64,000 nucleotides of DNA, taken from contig CACDSA010000001.1 in NCBI GenBank assembly GCA_902555185.1, positions 47,313 to 111,312 of the forward strand, given 5' to 3'. The notes beneath the pieces were generated by a model. It searched no databases, was not told the DNA's origin, and saw only the letters and a program-made list of their open reading frames with translations. The stretch comes from an uncultured Pelagibacteraceae bacterium (GTDB taxonomy: Bacteria; Pseudomonadota; Alphaproteobacteria; Pelagibacterales; Pelagibacteraceae). The number at the start of each line of letters is the position of its first letter. Within the stretch, counting starts at the first letter, position 1. Positions 29,954 through 38,912 of this stretch are shown piece by piece. The translations under genes were made by a program, and so were the position numbers.

Positions 29954-32038
29954 ATGAATATACCAAAACTTAAGAAAATAAAGACTACGAAAAATTACCA
30001 CGGAATACCACTAGAAGATGATTACTCTTGGGTTGATCAGCCAAATATCCTTGAGGTTTTAAAGGACCCAAAAAAGTTAAACAATGAAGTTAAGGATTAC
30101 ATAGAAGCTAACAACAAAATAACTGAAGACTACTTCAAAAACGTTAAAGAATTACAGAAAAATTTATTTAACGAAATCAAAGGAAAAATTAAATTAGATG
30201 ATACTGGATTAAAATATAAAGATAAAAGATATTATTACTGGTCAAAAACAGAAGCTAAGGGTAATTACGGTAAGAGAATGAGGCAACTCATTGATGGTTC
30301 TAAATCCGAAGAAGTTTTTTTTGATGGTGATTTGGAAAAGAAAAAATCTGGTTCAGAGTATTTTGGAGTTGGAACTGTGAGCACTTCTCATTGTGATAAT
30401 TTTATTGCTTATTCCCTAGATTTAAAAGGATCAGAATATTATACAATTTATTTGAGAGATCTCAGAACCGGAAAAAATGAAAAAGATATAATTGAAAATA
30501 CTAGTGGCGGTGTTACTTGGGCCTTAGATAATAAAAGCTTTTTCTATTCAAAATTAGATCAATATCATAGACCAAGACAGATATTTAAACATGTCCTTGG
30601 AACATCAACCGATCAAGATCAGCTAATTTTTGAAGAAAAAGATCCTACTTTTACTGTGGGAATTGGTATTACCTCAGATGAAAAATATTTCATTATTGGA
30701 ACTTCCGATCACATCACAACTGAAGAATATTTTTTTCCCACTGATGCTAAAGAAATTAATCCCACTCTTTTTCAAAAAAGAAAAAATGATGTTCGTTATT
30801 CAATAGACTCTTGGCAAGGTTATTTTTATGTTCATACTAATGAAGATGCTCGGGATTATAAGGTGCTCAGATGTAAGACTAATCAGATAGATAAATTTGA
30901 AGTTTTTATACCCGCAAAAAAAGAAACTGTTATTGGTGGATTAGAGTTTTTAGACGATTATATCCTTAGATCAGAAAAGTCTGATGCTATACCAAAGCTT
31001 TTTGTAAGAAATATTAAAACTAACAAAGAAGAAGAAATTAAAATTTCAGATGAATCAATAGGCGTTCCCGGAGTTTCTTTAATGCAAAGAGATACAAATA
31101 CTACAATGATAAGAGTTGGTTGGGAGAGTATGGCGACTCCAGGGAGAGTTTATGAGTATGATATCGTCACTAAAGAAAAAAAATTAGTTAAAGAAACAGA
31201 AATTCCATCTGGTCATGATGCTAGTAAATATGTGGTGGAAAGAATTAAAGCCAAGTCCCATGATGGTCGAATGATTCCGATTAGTTTAGTAAGATTGAAA
31301 GACGCAAAGCAAGATGGAAAATCAAAGGTCCTTCTCTATGCTTATGGTGCTTACAAACATAGCGTCTCTCCATCCTTTAGTGCATCAAGGTTTTGTTTGG
31401 TTGATAGAGGAATTACTTATGCAATTGCACATGTTAGAGGTGGCGGCGATGTTTCAGATGCCTGGCACACAGAGGGTAAAAAAAAATTTAAGAAAAATAC
31501 CTTTTTAGATTACATTGCATGTGCAAATCATTTAATAGAGCAAAGATATACTTATAAAGGTGGAGTTTGTTTCTATGGTGGGTCAGCTGGAGGTCTTACA
31601 GGTGGGGCGGTAGCTAATTTGTCTCCAGATTTATTTTTTGGAATGCTTTTATTAGTACCTTTCGTAGATACTATGACTACTATGTTAAATGACAAATTGC
31701 CTTTAACTCCAGGTGAATGGGAGATGTGGGGAAATCCAATTAAAAGTAAAGAGTACTTTGAATATATTCTATCTTACTCACCTTATAATAATATTGAGAA
31801 AAAAGATTACCCGCCGATGCTTATAACCACGTCTTTGTTTGACAATCGAGTTCTTTACTCTGAACCAGTTAAATATATTGCGAAACTTAGAGAGACAAAA
31901 ACTGATAACAATACTCAATTATTAAAATGCAAAATGGAAGCAGCAGGTCATGGAGGAATGTCTGGACGCGACAATGCAATCACGGAACTAGCAGAAGAAT
32001 ATTCTTTTATTTTAAAATCTGCAAAAATTTTTAAATAA
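29954..32038 (+). CDS. ptrB: oligopeptidase B / prolyl oligopeptidase family serine peptidase
   Basis: The 694-aa protein has an N-terminal beta-propeller (about 75-400) and a C-terminal alpha/beta-hydrolase domain. The nucleophile is Ser544 in YGGSAGG, the acid residue is in SLFDNRVLYSEP, and the histidine in AAGHGGMSGR. Length and motif order match oligopeptidase B, which cuts after Lys/Arg in short peptides. No signal peptide is visible, so it is cytoplasmic. Confidence 0.92.
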   Translation: MNIPKLKKIKTTKNYHGIPLEDDYSWVDQPNILEVLKDPKKLNNEVKDYIEANNKITEDYFKNVKELQKNLFNEIKGKIKLDDTGLKYKDKRYYYWSKTEAKGNYGKRMRQLIDGSKSEEVFFDGDLEKKKSGSEYFGVGTVSTSHCDNFIAYSLDLKGSEYYTIYLRDLRTGKNEKDIIENTSGGVTWALDNKSFFYSKLDQYHRPRQIFKHVLGTSTDQDQLIFEEKDPTFTVGIGITSDEKYFIIGTSDHITTEEYFFPTDAKEINPTLFQKRKNDVRYSIDSWQGYFYVHTNEDARDYKVLRCKTNQIDKFEVFIPAKKETVIGGLEFLDDYILRSEKSDAIPKLFVRNIKTNKEEEIKISDESIGVPGVSLMQRDTNTTMIRVGWESMATPGRVYEYDIVTKEKKLVKETEIPSGHDASKYVVERIKAKSHDGRMIPISLVRLKDAKQDGKSKVLLYAYGAYKHSVSPSFSASRFCLVDRGITYAIAHVRGGGDVSDAWHTEGKKKFKKNTFLDYIACANHLIEQRYTYKGGVCFYGGSAGGLTGGAVANLSPDLFFGMLLLVPFVDTMTTMLNDKLPLTPGEWEMWGNPIKSKEYFEYILSYSPYNNIEKKDYPPMLITTSLFDNRVLYSEPVKYIAKLRETKTDNNTQLLKCKMEAAGHGGMSGRDNAITELAEEYSFILKSAKIFK

Positions 32039-32042
32039 TTAT

Positions 32043-32070
32043 CTTGAAAAAATAAAAATAATTCCCATAT
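32043..32070 (+). promoter_or_regulatory. sigma32-type heat-shock promoter
   Basis: CTTGAAA (32043-32049) and CCCATAT (32064-32070), preceded by T, are separated by 14 bases, as in the RpoH consensus CTTGAAA-N11-16-CCCCAT-T. It lies just upstream of the Hsp20 gene, and transcription would start near 32077. Confidence 0.75.
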
Positions 32071-32105
32071 CTAAGTTGTCGGTTGCCAAATGGAACTGAC
32101 ATTAA

Positions 32106-32130
32106 CCTTGCTAACAAAGGAGGATATATG
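32106..32130 (+). promoter_or_regulatory. ROSE-like RNA thermometer hairpin over the Hsp20 ribosome-binding site
   Basis: CCTTGCT (32106-32112) can pair with the Shine-Dalgarno AGGAGG (32118-32123) around the loop AACAA. The TTGCT opposite AGGA is the ROSE signature (UYGCU), which melts on heating and exposes the ribosome-binding site. A longer hairpin (GTCGGTT 32078-32084 with AACTGAC 32094-32100) lies upstream in the leader. Confidence 0.65.
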
Positions 32131-32571
32131 ACAAGTAAGGATCTATCGATCTTTAATTCACTAAGACCTTTTAGCATTGGATTCGATGACATGTTTAATC
32201 AATTCGAGTCGATGTTAGGAAATGGCAGTCTTGCTGTGCAAAGCAATTACCCGCCATACAACATCCGAAAAGCAGGCAAAGACAAGTATGCTATTGAAGT
32301 GGCAGTTGCTGGCTTTAACAAAGATGATGTTGAAGTTGAATATGAAGATAATCTTTTAACTGTGAAAACAAAAGATGTTAAAAGAAATGAAGTAAAAGAG
32401 AGTGATGAGGTTATTCATCGAGGAATATCGCAAAGATCTTTTGCTAGATCGTTTACAATTGCAGATGATGTAAAAGTGAATGGTGCCGAGCTTAAAGATG
32501 GTTTGCTGACTATTTCTTGTGAAAAAATCATCCCAGAAATAAAGAAAAAAAGACTTATTGAGATAAAATAA
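32128..32571 (+). CDS. small heat-shock protein (Hsp20/IbpA family)
   Basis: The start is at the ATG at 32128, seven bases after AAAGGAGG, giving 147 aa; the upstream in-frame ATG at 32083 is in the predicted leader. The alpha-crystallin domain (about 38-135) has the family segments YPPYNIRKAGKDKYAIEVAVAGF, VEYEDNLLTV and the GLLTISCEK end. It holds unfolding proteins for refolding. Expression is likely controlled by the RpoH promoter and the thermometer upstream. Confidence 0.93.
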   Translation: MTSKDLSIFNSLRPFSIGFDDMFNQFESMLGNGSLAVQSNYPPYNIRKAGKDKYAIEVAVAGFNKDDVEVEYEDNLLTVKTKDVKRNEVKESDEVIHRGISQRSFARSFTIADDVKVNGAELKDGLLTISCEKIIPEIKKKRLIEIK

Positions 32572-32583
32572 GTTTGCCTTACT

Positions 32584-32603
32584 TGCGGAGTATTTACTCC
32601 GCA
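32584..32603. terminator. hairpin between the convergent Hsp20 and lipoprotein genes
   Basis: TGCGGAGT and ACTCCGCA form an 8-bp GC-rich stem around ATTT, placed between two convergent stops. It may terminate both transcripts, although the T-tract is weak. Confidence 0.55.
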
Positions 32604-32608
32604 GGTAA

Positions 32609-32914
32609 TTAAAAGCAGTTTTTACTACTGAAACCAACCACAATATTCCTAGGATTTACCTCAAACTTACGCTCACACTTAATTTTATATTTTTCAGTAA
32701 TATAAACATAATTTCGATTTCTTGTTTTTAAGAATTCAACTTTATCAGGTTGGCCATAAAAACTTTTAAGATCTTCTTCAGACTTATTTAACCATTTACT
32801 TAATTCCTGCTCTTCTTTGGTGGCCGTATCTTCAATTTTTTTTGTGACAGATTGACAACCAATCAATGAAATAAAAAATAATGTGTATAAAATTGTAAAT
32901 AAAAATTTTTTCAT
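32609..32914 (-). CDS. 101-aa predicted lipoprotein
   Basis: A signal peptide with lipobox LIGC (Cys20) predicts a lipidated envelope protein. The mature part has a charged helix (about 25-48), then the GQPDKVEFLKTRNRNYVYIT segment, which resembles small outer-membrane assembly proteins of the BamE/SmpA type. This resemblance is weak. It has two cysteines near the C terminus. Confidence 0.7.
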   Translation of the reverse strand: MKKFLFTILYTLFFISLIGCQSVTKKIEDTATKEEQELSKWLNKSEEDLKSFYGQPDKVEFLKTRNRNYVYITEKYKIKCERKFEVNPRNIVVGFSSKNCF

Positions 32915-33049
32915 CCTTATCCTTATTTTATAACGAAAAGTTATAAACAGATATATTTACCATTGGTTGAATCTAAGTAGCTATGTCAGAATTAGATAAG
33001 ATTTTGATACATATTTAGAGTAATAAACTCAGAATGGAGGTTTAATTTT

Positions 33050-34360
33050 ATGATGGAAAAATATTTTGAATATAGGAAACATAAAACAAATTTTAAAACA
33101 GAGGTAATTGCCGGTGTAACGACTTTTCTTACTATGGCTTACATAATGTTTTTAAATCCTTTCATCTTGTCTGGTGAATTTGCTGGAACAGAAAAGGGTT
33201 TTTTTGATTTTGGTGCGGTATTCACCGCAACAATTTTAGCAACAGCACTTGCTTGTTTCATAATGGCTTTTTATGGAAAAACTTGGCCAATCGGCTTAGC
33301 CCCTGGAATGGGTATTAATGCCTTTGTTGCTTACGGAGTAGTAGCTGGAATGGGTTATACGCCCCAAGCTGCATTGGGAGCAGTTTTAGTCGCTGGAATA
33401 ATCTTCTTAGCAATTTCACTTACTCCTTTAAGAGCATGGTTAATAAACTCAATACCAAGAAGTTTGAAACTTGGAATTGGAGCAGGCATTGGATTATTTC
33501 TTGCAATAATTGGTTTAGAAATAATGGGAGTGGTAGGAGATCACCCAGTCACACTTGTTACTCTTGGTGATATTAAAAATCCTTTAGTGCTTCTAGGGTG
33601 TTTAACTTTTGTTTTCATGATTGTTTTAGAAAAAATGAAAATTAGAGGGAATATTATAATAGGTATCCTTTTATTTAGTATAATTGCTTGGGCTACTGGT
33701 TTAGCTAAGTTTAATGGAGTAGTTGGATCTATTCCTCCAATGACTTACTTATTTGAGTTTGATCTCAAAGCTGCACTAACAGCTGGTATGGCTTCGATAG
33801 TTTTTACTTTGTTGTTTATAGATTTTTTCGATACAGCAGGGACACTAACTTCTGTTGCAAACGTAGCTGGTAAAGTTGATAAAAAAGGTAAAGTGCAAGA
33901 TATAAATAAAGCTATGCTCTCTGATAGTGTTGGTACGGTTGCTGGTGCAATGATGGGTACTACAACGGTCACGAGCTATGTAGAGTCTGGGGCAGGAGTA
34001 AAAGCAGGTGGAAGAACAGGAATGACTTCCCTAGTGATAGGTGTCTTATTCTTAGCATGCTTATTTTTCTCACCGTTAGCTACAAGTCTGCCGAAAGAAA
34101 TAGATGGAGCAGCACTATTGTATGTGGCTATATTGTTTGTCAGAAATATAACTGATATTGAATGGGATGACATTGCGGAGTCAGGGCCTGCAGTTGTAGC
34201 TATGATAACTATGCCGCTAACTTACAGTATTAGCAATGGTATTGCTTTAGCGTTCATCTCTTATGCTTTGATCCAAATATTTACTGGTAAATTTGGAAAA
34301 ACTTCACCCGCTATTTGGGTTATTGCAGTATTTAGCGTAATTAGTTTTTACGTAGCTTAA
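33050..34360 (+). CDS. NCS2-type purine permease (AzgA/PbuG family)
   Basis: The 436-aa protein has about 12 membrane segments and the family motifs GVTTFLTMAYIMFLNP (about 22-37), GMGINAFVAYGVV, FDTAGTL (about 263-269) and VESGAGVKAGGRTGMTSLV. It imports adenine, guanine or hypoxanthine by proton symport. An AATGGAGG ribosome-binding site precedes the two adjacent ATGs. The convergent gene encodes a purine phosphoribosyltransferase, so the pair works as an uptake and salvage unit. Confidence 0.92.
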   Translation: MMEKYFEYRKHKTNFKTEVIAGVTTFLTMAYIMFLNPFILSGEFAGTEKGFFDFGAVFTATILATALACFIMAFYGKTWPIGLAPGMGINAFVAYGVVAGMGYTPQAALGAVLVAGIIFLAISLTPLRAWLINSIPRSLKLGIGAGIGLFLAIIGLEIMGVVGDHPVTLVTLGDIKNPLVLLGCLTFVFMIVLEKMKIRGNIIIGILLFSIIAWATGLAKFNGVVGSIPPMTYLFEFDLKAALTAGMASIVFTLLFIDFFDTAGTLTSVANVAGKVDKKGKVQDINKAMLSDSVGTVAGAMMGTTTVTSYVESGAGVKAGGRTGMTSLVIGVLFLACLFFSPLATSLPKEIDGAALLYVAILFVRNITDIEWDDIAESGPAVVAMITMPLTYSISNGIALAFISYALIQIFTGKFGKTSPAIWVIAVFSVISFYVA

Positions 34361-34367
34361 AAATCTT

Positions 34368-34388
34368 AGGGCCAGTAAACTCTGGCCC
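34368..34388. terminator. bidirectional terminator-like hairpin
   Basis: AGGGCCAG and CTGGCCCT form an 8-bp GC-rich stem around TAAACT between the convergent purine permease and phosphoribosyltransferase genes. Confidence 0.65.
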
Positions 34389-34916
34389 TTAAATCTTCTG
34401 ATGTTTCTTAATTAAATCTTCAACTTTTATTTCCTCATAATGTTCAAATGGTTGAACAATCCAAGGATTGTTAACTAATCTTTGCGCACAAAAATCAGGT
34501 TCAAAAGTAGAATCTTTTTTTTTCCAGAGAACTGCAGTTTTAATTTCTTTTATATTTCCTTTTAAAGGAGGATATTTTTTTAACCAGTCAATACTTTTAT
34601 TAAGTGTAACTCCCGTATCAGATAAATCATCACAAAGAAGAATATTACCTCTCATATCTTGAACTGTAGAACTCATTTCCCTAGAAAAAACTAAATCTCC
34701 TTGTTGATCCTCTACGCCCTCACCAGAGTAGGATTCTACTGCTAAATAAGCACATTTTAATTTAAATACACGGCTTAATACATCGATAATCGGTGCACCG
34801 CCCCTCATAATTCCAATTAACAAACTAGGCTTAAATCCACTTTTATGAATCTGTATTGCTAATTTTTCAACGATTTGATTGTACTCTTTCCAATCAATGA
34901 TAAGTTTATCTGCCAT
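34389..34916 (-). CDS. purine phosphoribosyltransferase (hypoxanthine/xanthine type)
   Basis: The 175-aa protein has the PRPP-binding motif ILLCDDLSDTGVTL (about 92-105), the RGGAPIIDVLSRV segment and a CAYLAVESYSGEG middle. It resembles the Gpt/HPRT-like group that converts hypoxanthine or xanthine to nucleotides. The C-terminal segment NPWIVQPFEHYE is common to this group. It is convergent with the purine permease. Confidence 0.85.
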   Translation of the reverse strand: MADKLIIDWKEYNQIVEKLAIQIHKSGFKPSLLIGIMRGGAPIIDVLSRVFKLKCAYLAVESYSGEGVEDQQGDLVFSREMSSTVQDMRGNILLCDDLSDTGVTLNKSIDWLKKYPPLKGNIKEIKTAVLWKKKDSTFEPDFCAQRLVNNPWIVQPFEHYEEIKVEDLIKKHQKI

Positions 34917-34949
34917 GAAGAAAGCTAAATTATTTTAACGGAGTTGTAA

Positions 34950-35237
34950 ATGAAAGGATATGTTGTTTGTGTTTATAAAAATATAATTAACGAGGATAAG
35001 TTGGAAGAATATGCAATTAAGGCTAGAGCAGCAGTTGAAAAATACAAAGGAAAATTTTTGATAAGAGGGGGAAGATCAACTTCGAATGAGGGTGAAAAAT
35101 CTCCTAGAACAGTTGTAATTGAGTTTCCATCCTATAATGAAGCTAATAAGTTTTACAATTCAAAAGAATATCAAGAAGCGCACTCTATTCTCAAGGGTTA
35201 CGCAGAACGTCAACATCAAACGATTGAAGGTTCTTAA
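34950..35237 (+). CDS. DUF1330 domain protein
   Basis: The 95-aa protein is a dimeric alpha/beta-barrel-like DUF1330 member, with the starting motif KGYVVCVYKNI, GKFLIRGGRS, the VVIEFPSYNEANKFYNSKEYQ core and a short C-terminal tail. The function of the family is not established. It diverges from the phosphoribosyltransferase gene. Confidence 0.85.
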   Translation: MKGYVVCVYKNIINEDKLEEYAIKARAAVEKYKGKFLIRGGRSTSNEGEKSPRTVVIEFPSYNEANKFYNSKEYQEAHSILKGYAERQHQTIEGS

Positions 35238-35857
35238 TACTGTATAGGCTCATCATCTATTGATCTCCAAAGATACCACGTCGCAACAGAACAATAAGGA
35301 GAAAACTTTTTATAAAGTTTGTTTAAAAAAGTTTTAGGGGGAAAATACTTTTTTTTATAATTATTTGATATTGCTCTAAGCAAACCTATATCCTGTAATG
35401 GCCAAATATTTGATCTATTAAAAGTAAAAAGCAAAATCATTTCAGCAGACCATCTACCAATTTGTCTTAAATTAGATAAATACTCGATGGCCTCTTCATC
35501 AGTCATGTTTTTTATCAAATGAGGTTTAAATTCTTTTGTAATAATTTTTTTTGCTAAATCCTTTATTCCTTTCACTTTTTGCCTGCTTAATCCGCACCTT
35601 TTTAAAGTTTGAGAAGATAATTTATTAACGTTTCTTGTAGTAATTTTCCCTTTGCAACTTTTCTTAAATTTTGAAAAGACTGAATTGGCTGCAGCTACGC
35701 TTATTTGCTGGCCAATAATACTTTTGCAGAGGGAGAAAAAGACATCATTTCTTGTCACAAGTGCACCATCTTTGTAAGTGTTAATTAATTTTTTCATTAC
35801 TTTATCTTTTTTGGACAAAATAGATTTTGCCTTATTCCAATAGCTCGGCTTTCTCAT
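35234..35857 (-). CDS. HhH-GPD DNA glycosylase (3-methyladenine glycosylase II/AlkA-like)
   Basis: The 207-aa protein has the helix-hairpin-helix LSNLRQIGRWSAEMILLF (about 130-147) and the catalytic aspartate in WPLQDIGLLRA. IIGQQISVAAANSVF is the family N-terminal helix. It excises alkylated bases from DNA. It overlaps the DMT transporter gene by four bases, in the same direction. Confidence 0.9.
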   Translation of the reverse strand: MRKPSYWNKAKSILSKKDKVMKKLINTYKDGALVTRNDVFFSLCKSIIGQQISVAAANSVFSKFKKSCKGKITTRNVNKLSSQTLKRCGLSRQKVKGIKDLAKKIITKEFKPHLIKNMTDEEAIEYLSNLRQIGRWSAEMILLFTFNRSNIWPLQDIGLLRAISNNYKKKYFPPKTFLNKLYKKFSPYCSVATWYLWRSIDDEPIQY

Positions 35858-36735
35858 GCTCTTGGATTAACTATTTGTTTTTTGAGTTGGGACTCTCTTA
35901 TAAATATTATTAATGAACTTGTAATGACTAATAGTGCGCCAAATAATGTTAAAATCTTAGGTACCTCACTCCATATTAAAAATCCAAATACAATTGCAAA
36001 GACAAGACTTAAATATTTAATTGGTGTAACTAATGATGCTTCGGCTAGTCTATAACTTTGAGTTAGAAGAAGATTTGCTATACTTCCACATAAACCCATG
36101 ATTAAAAAAATAATAAAATCAATTAATGTTGGCATTTTCCACTCCACAAAAAATATTGAACCAAGACCAAGTAAAGTACAAAGAAAAGTAAAATAAAATG
36201 CAATTGTGTAATTTGGCTCTGTTTTTGATAAAGCCCTTACACTAATTGCAACGCAAGCAAAGAAGATACAAAACACTATTGGTGTAATGTAGAAATAATT
36301 TAAATCTATAAAAGCAGGCTGCACTATCAATAACATTCCAATAAAACCTAAAAATACTGCAGACCATCTTTTTATTCCAACTTTTTCTGATAGAAAAAAA
36401 ATTGAAGCCACTGTAACGAATATTGGTCCCCCAAAAGTTAAAGATACAACATCTGCTAATGGCAATTCTCTTAATCCTATGAATAATGCAATTATAGCTG
36501 CTGCTCCTGAAAGAGCTCGAAATGCATGAAGACCGGGTCTTGATGTTTTGTAAAAACTAAATAATTTATCTCTTGGGATAATAAAAAAAATCGGAATAAA
36601 CCCTATAAAAAATCTTAAAAATAAAACTTGTCCAACTGGATAATAATCAAGCCATTTCACACAGATATCCATGATTGAAAAGCAGATAACGCTTCCTACC
36701 ATGTACAATACGCCTATTTGATTTTGTGTTAACAA
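35854..36735 (-). CDS. EamA/DMT-family transporter
   Basis: The 293-aa protein has ten predicted membrane helices in two EamA repeats: the first begins GVLYMVGSVICFSIMDICVKWL, the second at about residue 150. Such proteins export metabolites or amino acids. The substrate cannot be determined from the sequence. It shares an operon with the glycosylase. Confidence 0.88.
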   Translation of the reverse strand: MLTQNQIGVLYMVGSVICFSIMDICVKWLDYYPVGQVLFLRFFIGFIPIFFIIPRDKLFSFYKTSRPGLHAFRALSGAAAIIALFIGLRELPLADVVSLTFGGPIFVTVASIFFLSEKVGIKRWSAVFLGFIGMLLIVQPAFIDLNYFYITPIVFCIFFACVAISVRALSKTEPNYTIAFYFTFLCTLLGLGSIFFVEWKMPTLIDFIIFLIMGLCGSIANLLLTQSYRLAEASLVTPIKYLSLVFAIVFGFLIWSEVPKILTLFGALLVITSSLIIFIRESQLKKQIVNPRA

Positions 36736-36774
36736 TTTACTATCCTTTCTTCTTCAAAATATATTAAATAACTT

Positions 36775-37221
36775 ATGCAGAAATGTACACTCGCACTTGG
36801 ATGTTTTTGGAAACCTGAGGAAAACTTTAAAAGCAAACCAGGAATATTAAAAACCGAAGTAGGTTACGCAGGAGGAAGTAGCGCTAAAACAACCTATGAA
36901 GAAGTATGTACTGGCAACACTGGACATGCTGAAGTTGTAAGGCTTACCTTTGATGAAAGTAAAATTTCGTTTAAAAAAATATTAGATTTATTTTTCAAAA
37001 TGCATGATCCAACACAAAAAGATATGCAATTTCCAGATGTTGGGACTCAATATAGAAGTGAGATTTTTTATGAAGATGAAAAGCAAAAACAAGACGCTTT
37101 GGAAGTTCTAAAAGAATTTAACAAAAAATTAGATGGTAAAATTCAGACAAATATTTCAAAAATTAAAAACTACAATAAAGCTGAAGAATATCATCAAAAA
37201 TATATTGAAAAAAACAGGTAA
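36775..37221 (+). CDS. msrA: peptide methionine sulfoxide reductase
   Basis: The 148-aa MsrA has the catalytic Cys10 in LGCFWKPEE (usually GCFW followed by G or A) and GYAGG, DPTQ and GTQYRSEIF segments. It uses thioredoxin to reduce the S-isomer of methionine sulfoxide. The ATG of sseA overlaps the last base (TAATG), so the two are coupled. Confidence 0.92.
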   Translation: MQKCTLALGCFWKPEENFKSKPGILKTEVGYAGGSSAKTTYEEVCTGNTGHAEVVRLTFDESKISFKKILDLFFKMHDPTQKDMQFPDVGTQYRSEIFYEDEKQKQDALEVLKEFNKKLDGKIQTNISKIKNYNKAEEYHQKYIEKNR

Positions 37222-38033
37222 TGAATCAATTAGTAACTACAGACTGGTTAGATAAGAATATTGAAAAAGTAAAAATTTTAGATGCTAGCTGGCATCTTCC
37301 AAATGCTAATAGAAATTCATTTGAAGAGTACAAAACAGAGCATATCATTAACTCTATATTCTTTGATATAGATAAAAATTCAAATCAAAAAACTAATCTT
37401 CCACATATGCTTCCGTCTAAAGAAGATTGGGAAATGATTGTATCTAGTTTAGGAATATCTAATTCAGATCACATAATCGTCTATGACAACTCAGATGTTT
37501 TTAGTTCTTGTAGGGTTTGGTACTCTTTTTTGTATTTTGGCCATGACCCAAAACTTATCTCAGTATTAGATGGAGGTTTTAAAAAATGGAGAAATGAAAA
37601 ACGTCCCACTACTAAAGAAATAGTTAGCTTTGACAAATCTAAATACATTGCAATTGAAAATACATCTCTTGTAATAAATAAAGATGAAGTAAACAAAAAT
37701 ATTACTAATAATAAATTTCAACTGCTAGACGCCAGAGGGGAGCAAAGATTTTTAGGCTTACAGCCTGAACCTCGAAAAGAACTTAAAAGCGGAAATATTA
37801 AAGGATCAATTAACCTACCTTTCCAAAAACTTTTAAGAGAAGATAGAACTTTAAAAAAAAAAGAGGACTTAATTGAGATTTTCAAATCAAAAAAAGTATC
37901 GATTGAAAAAGAAATGGCTTTTACATGTGGTTCTGGAGTTACAGCATGCATTTTAGGTCTAGCTAATTCTATTATAAGTGGTAAAAAACCTATTATCTAC
38001 GACGGTTCATGGGCAGAGTACGGATTAGATTAA
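37221..38033 (+). CDS. sseA: 3-mercaptopyruvate/thiosulfate sulfurtransferase
   Basis: The 270-aa protein consists of two rhodanese domains; the C-terminal one carries catalytic Cys236 in FTCGSGVTA. The DARGEQRFLG segment and the CGSGVTA loop fit the mercaptopyruvate sulfurtransferase group. It moves sulfane sulfur to cyanide, thioredoxin or other acceptors in the cytoplasm. Confidence 0.9.
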   Translation: MNQLVTTDWLDKNIEKVKILDASWHLPNANRNSFEEYKTEHIINSIFFDIDKNSNQKTNLPHMLPSKEDWEMIVSSLGISNSDHIIVYDNSDVFSSCRVWYSFLYFGHDPKLISVLDGGFKKWRNEKRPTTKEIVSFDKSKYIAIENTSLVINKDEVNKNITNNKFQLLDARGEQRFLGLQPEPRKELKSGNIKGSINLPFQKLLREDRTLKKKEDLIEIFKSKKVSIEKEMAFTCGSGVTACILGLANSIISGKKPIIYDGSWAEYGLD

Positions 38034-38039
38034 AAAAAT

Positions 38040-38912
38040 ATGACAACTTCATCAAAAATTAAAACTTTTCTAATAATTTTTTTTATAGCTATTTTTGCAA
38101 TTGTTACAGCGAGGCACTTTATAGGTCTTCATTTTAAAAAAAAATTTAGCGTGAGACCAGCTCCAGGTGTAATCGTTTCTACAGTTGAAAAATCGCTTTT
38201 TTATAAAAGTATTGAAACTTTTGGTACCGCTATTGCTCAGAACTCAAAAGCCTATAGAGTTCAAGCAAGTAATATTAATGGAAAGTTTAATCTAGAAAAT
38301 AGATTCGTAAAAAAAGGAGAAAAAATACTTACATTAAAAGATGGTGGAAGCTTAATAGCAGATTTTGCTGGCAAGGTAGGGAAGAGGGAAATAGCTCAAG
38401 GCGTCTTAGGTTCAGAAAGTTTAATTATTACACTTGATGATCTTAAGAAAATTGTAATTGATATAAAAGTTCCTGAAAATTATGTAGGTGTTCTTAAAAC
38501 AGGGCTAAAAGCTGAGGTTACTAGTTCTGCTTACAAAAAAATTTTTAAGGGTAAAATAGAAACAATAAGTTCTCGTATTGACCCTTCTACAAGATCGATA
38601 CTTTCAAGAATAATAGTCGATAATTCGAATTTTGAAATTATTCCAGGTCAACTAATGACTGTAAAGATTATTTATGATGAAAAAAATCAAATTGGTGTAC
38701 CGGAAAGCGCTGTAACAATCCAAGGAAATACAGCATTCGTTTATACTGTAAATGAAGACACCGCTGAAAAAAAGAATATTGAAATTGGTAAAAGAAATTT
38801 TGGTAAAGTTTCTATTATATCTGGATTAAATGAAGGTGATCTTGTGATCAGCGAAGGTATTTCTAAAGTAAGAGATAAAGGTAAAATAAAAATTATTACT
38901 TCAACAAAATAA
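38040..38912 (+). CDS. RND efflux periplasmic adaptor (membrane-fusion protein)
   Basis: The 290-aa protein has an N-terminal membrane anchor (about 10-27), a short lipoyl/barrel-sandwich domain and a beta-barrel domain with IPGQLMTVKIIYDE and VPESAVTIQGNTAFVYTV. The usual alpha-helical hairpin is very short, which makes it a compact member. The next gene's ATG follows its stop immediately, so it pairs with the pump. Confidence 0.88.
   Translation: MTTSSKIKTFLIIFFIAIFAIVTARHFIGLHFKKKFSVRPAPGVIVSTVEKSLFYKSIETFGTAIAQNSKAYRVQASNINGKFNLENRFVKKGEKILTLKDGGSLIADFAGKVGKREIAQGVLGSESLIITLDDLKKIVIDIKVPENYVGVLKTGLKAEVTSSAYKKIFKGKIETISSRIDPSTRSILSRIIVDNSNFEIIPGQLMTVKIIYDEKNQIGVPESAVTIQGNTAFVYTVNEDTAEKKNIEIGKRNFGKVSIISGLNEGDLVISEGISKVRDKGKIKIITSTK

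Noticed and set aside
32915-33049. Purine riboswitch upstream of the purine permease
   Set aside because: I did not see the conserved purine-riboswitch core; only a short hairpin near the start was present.
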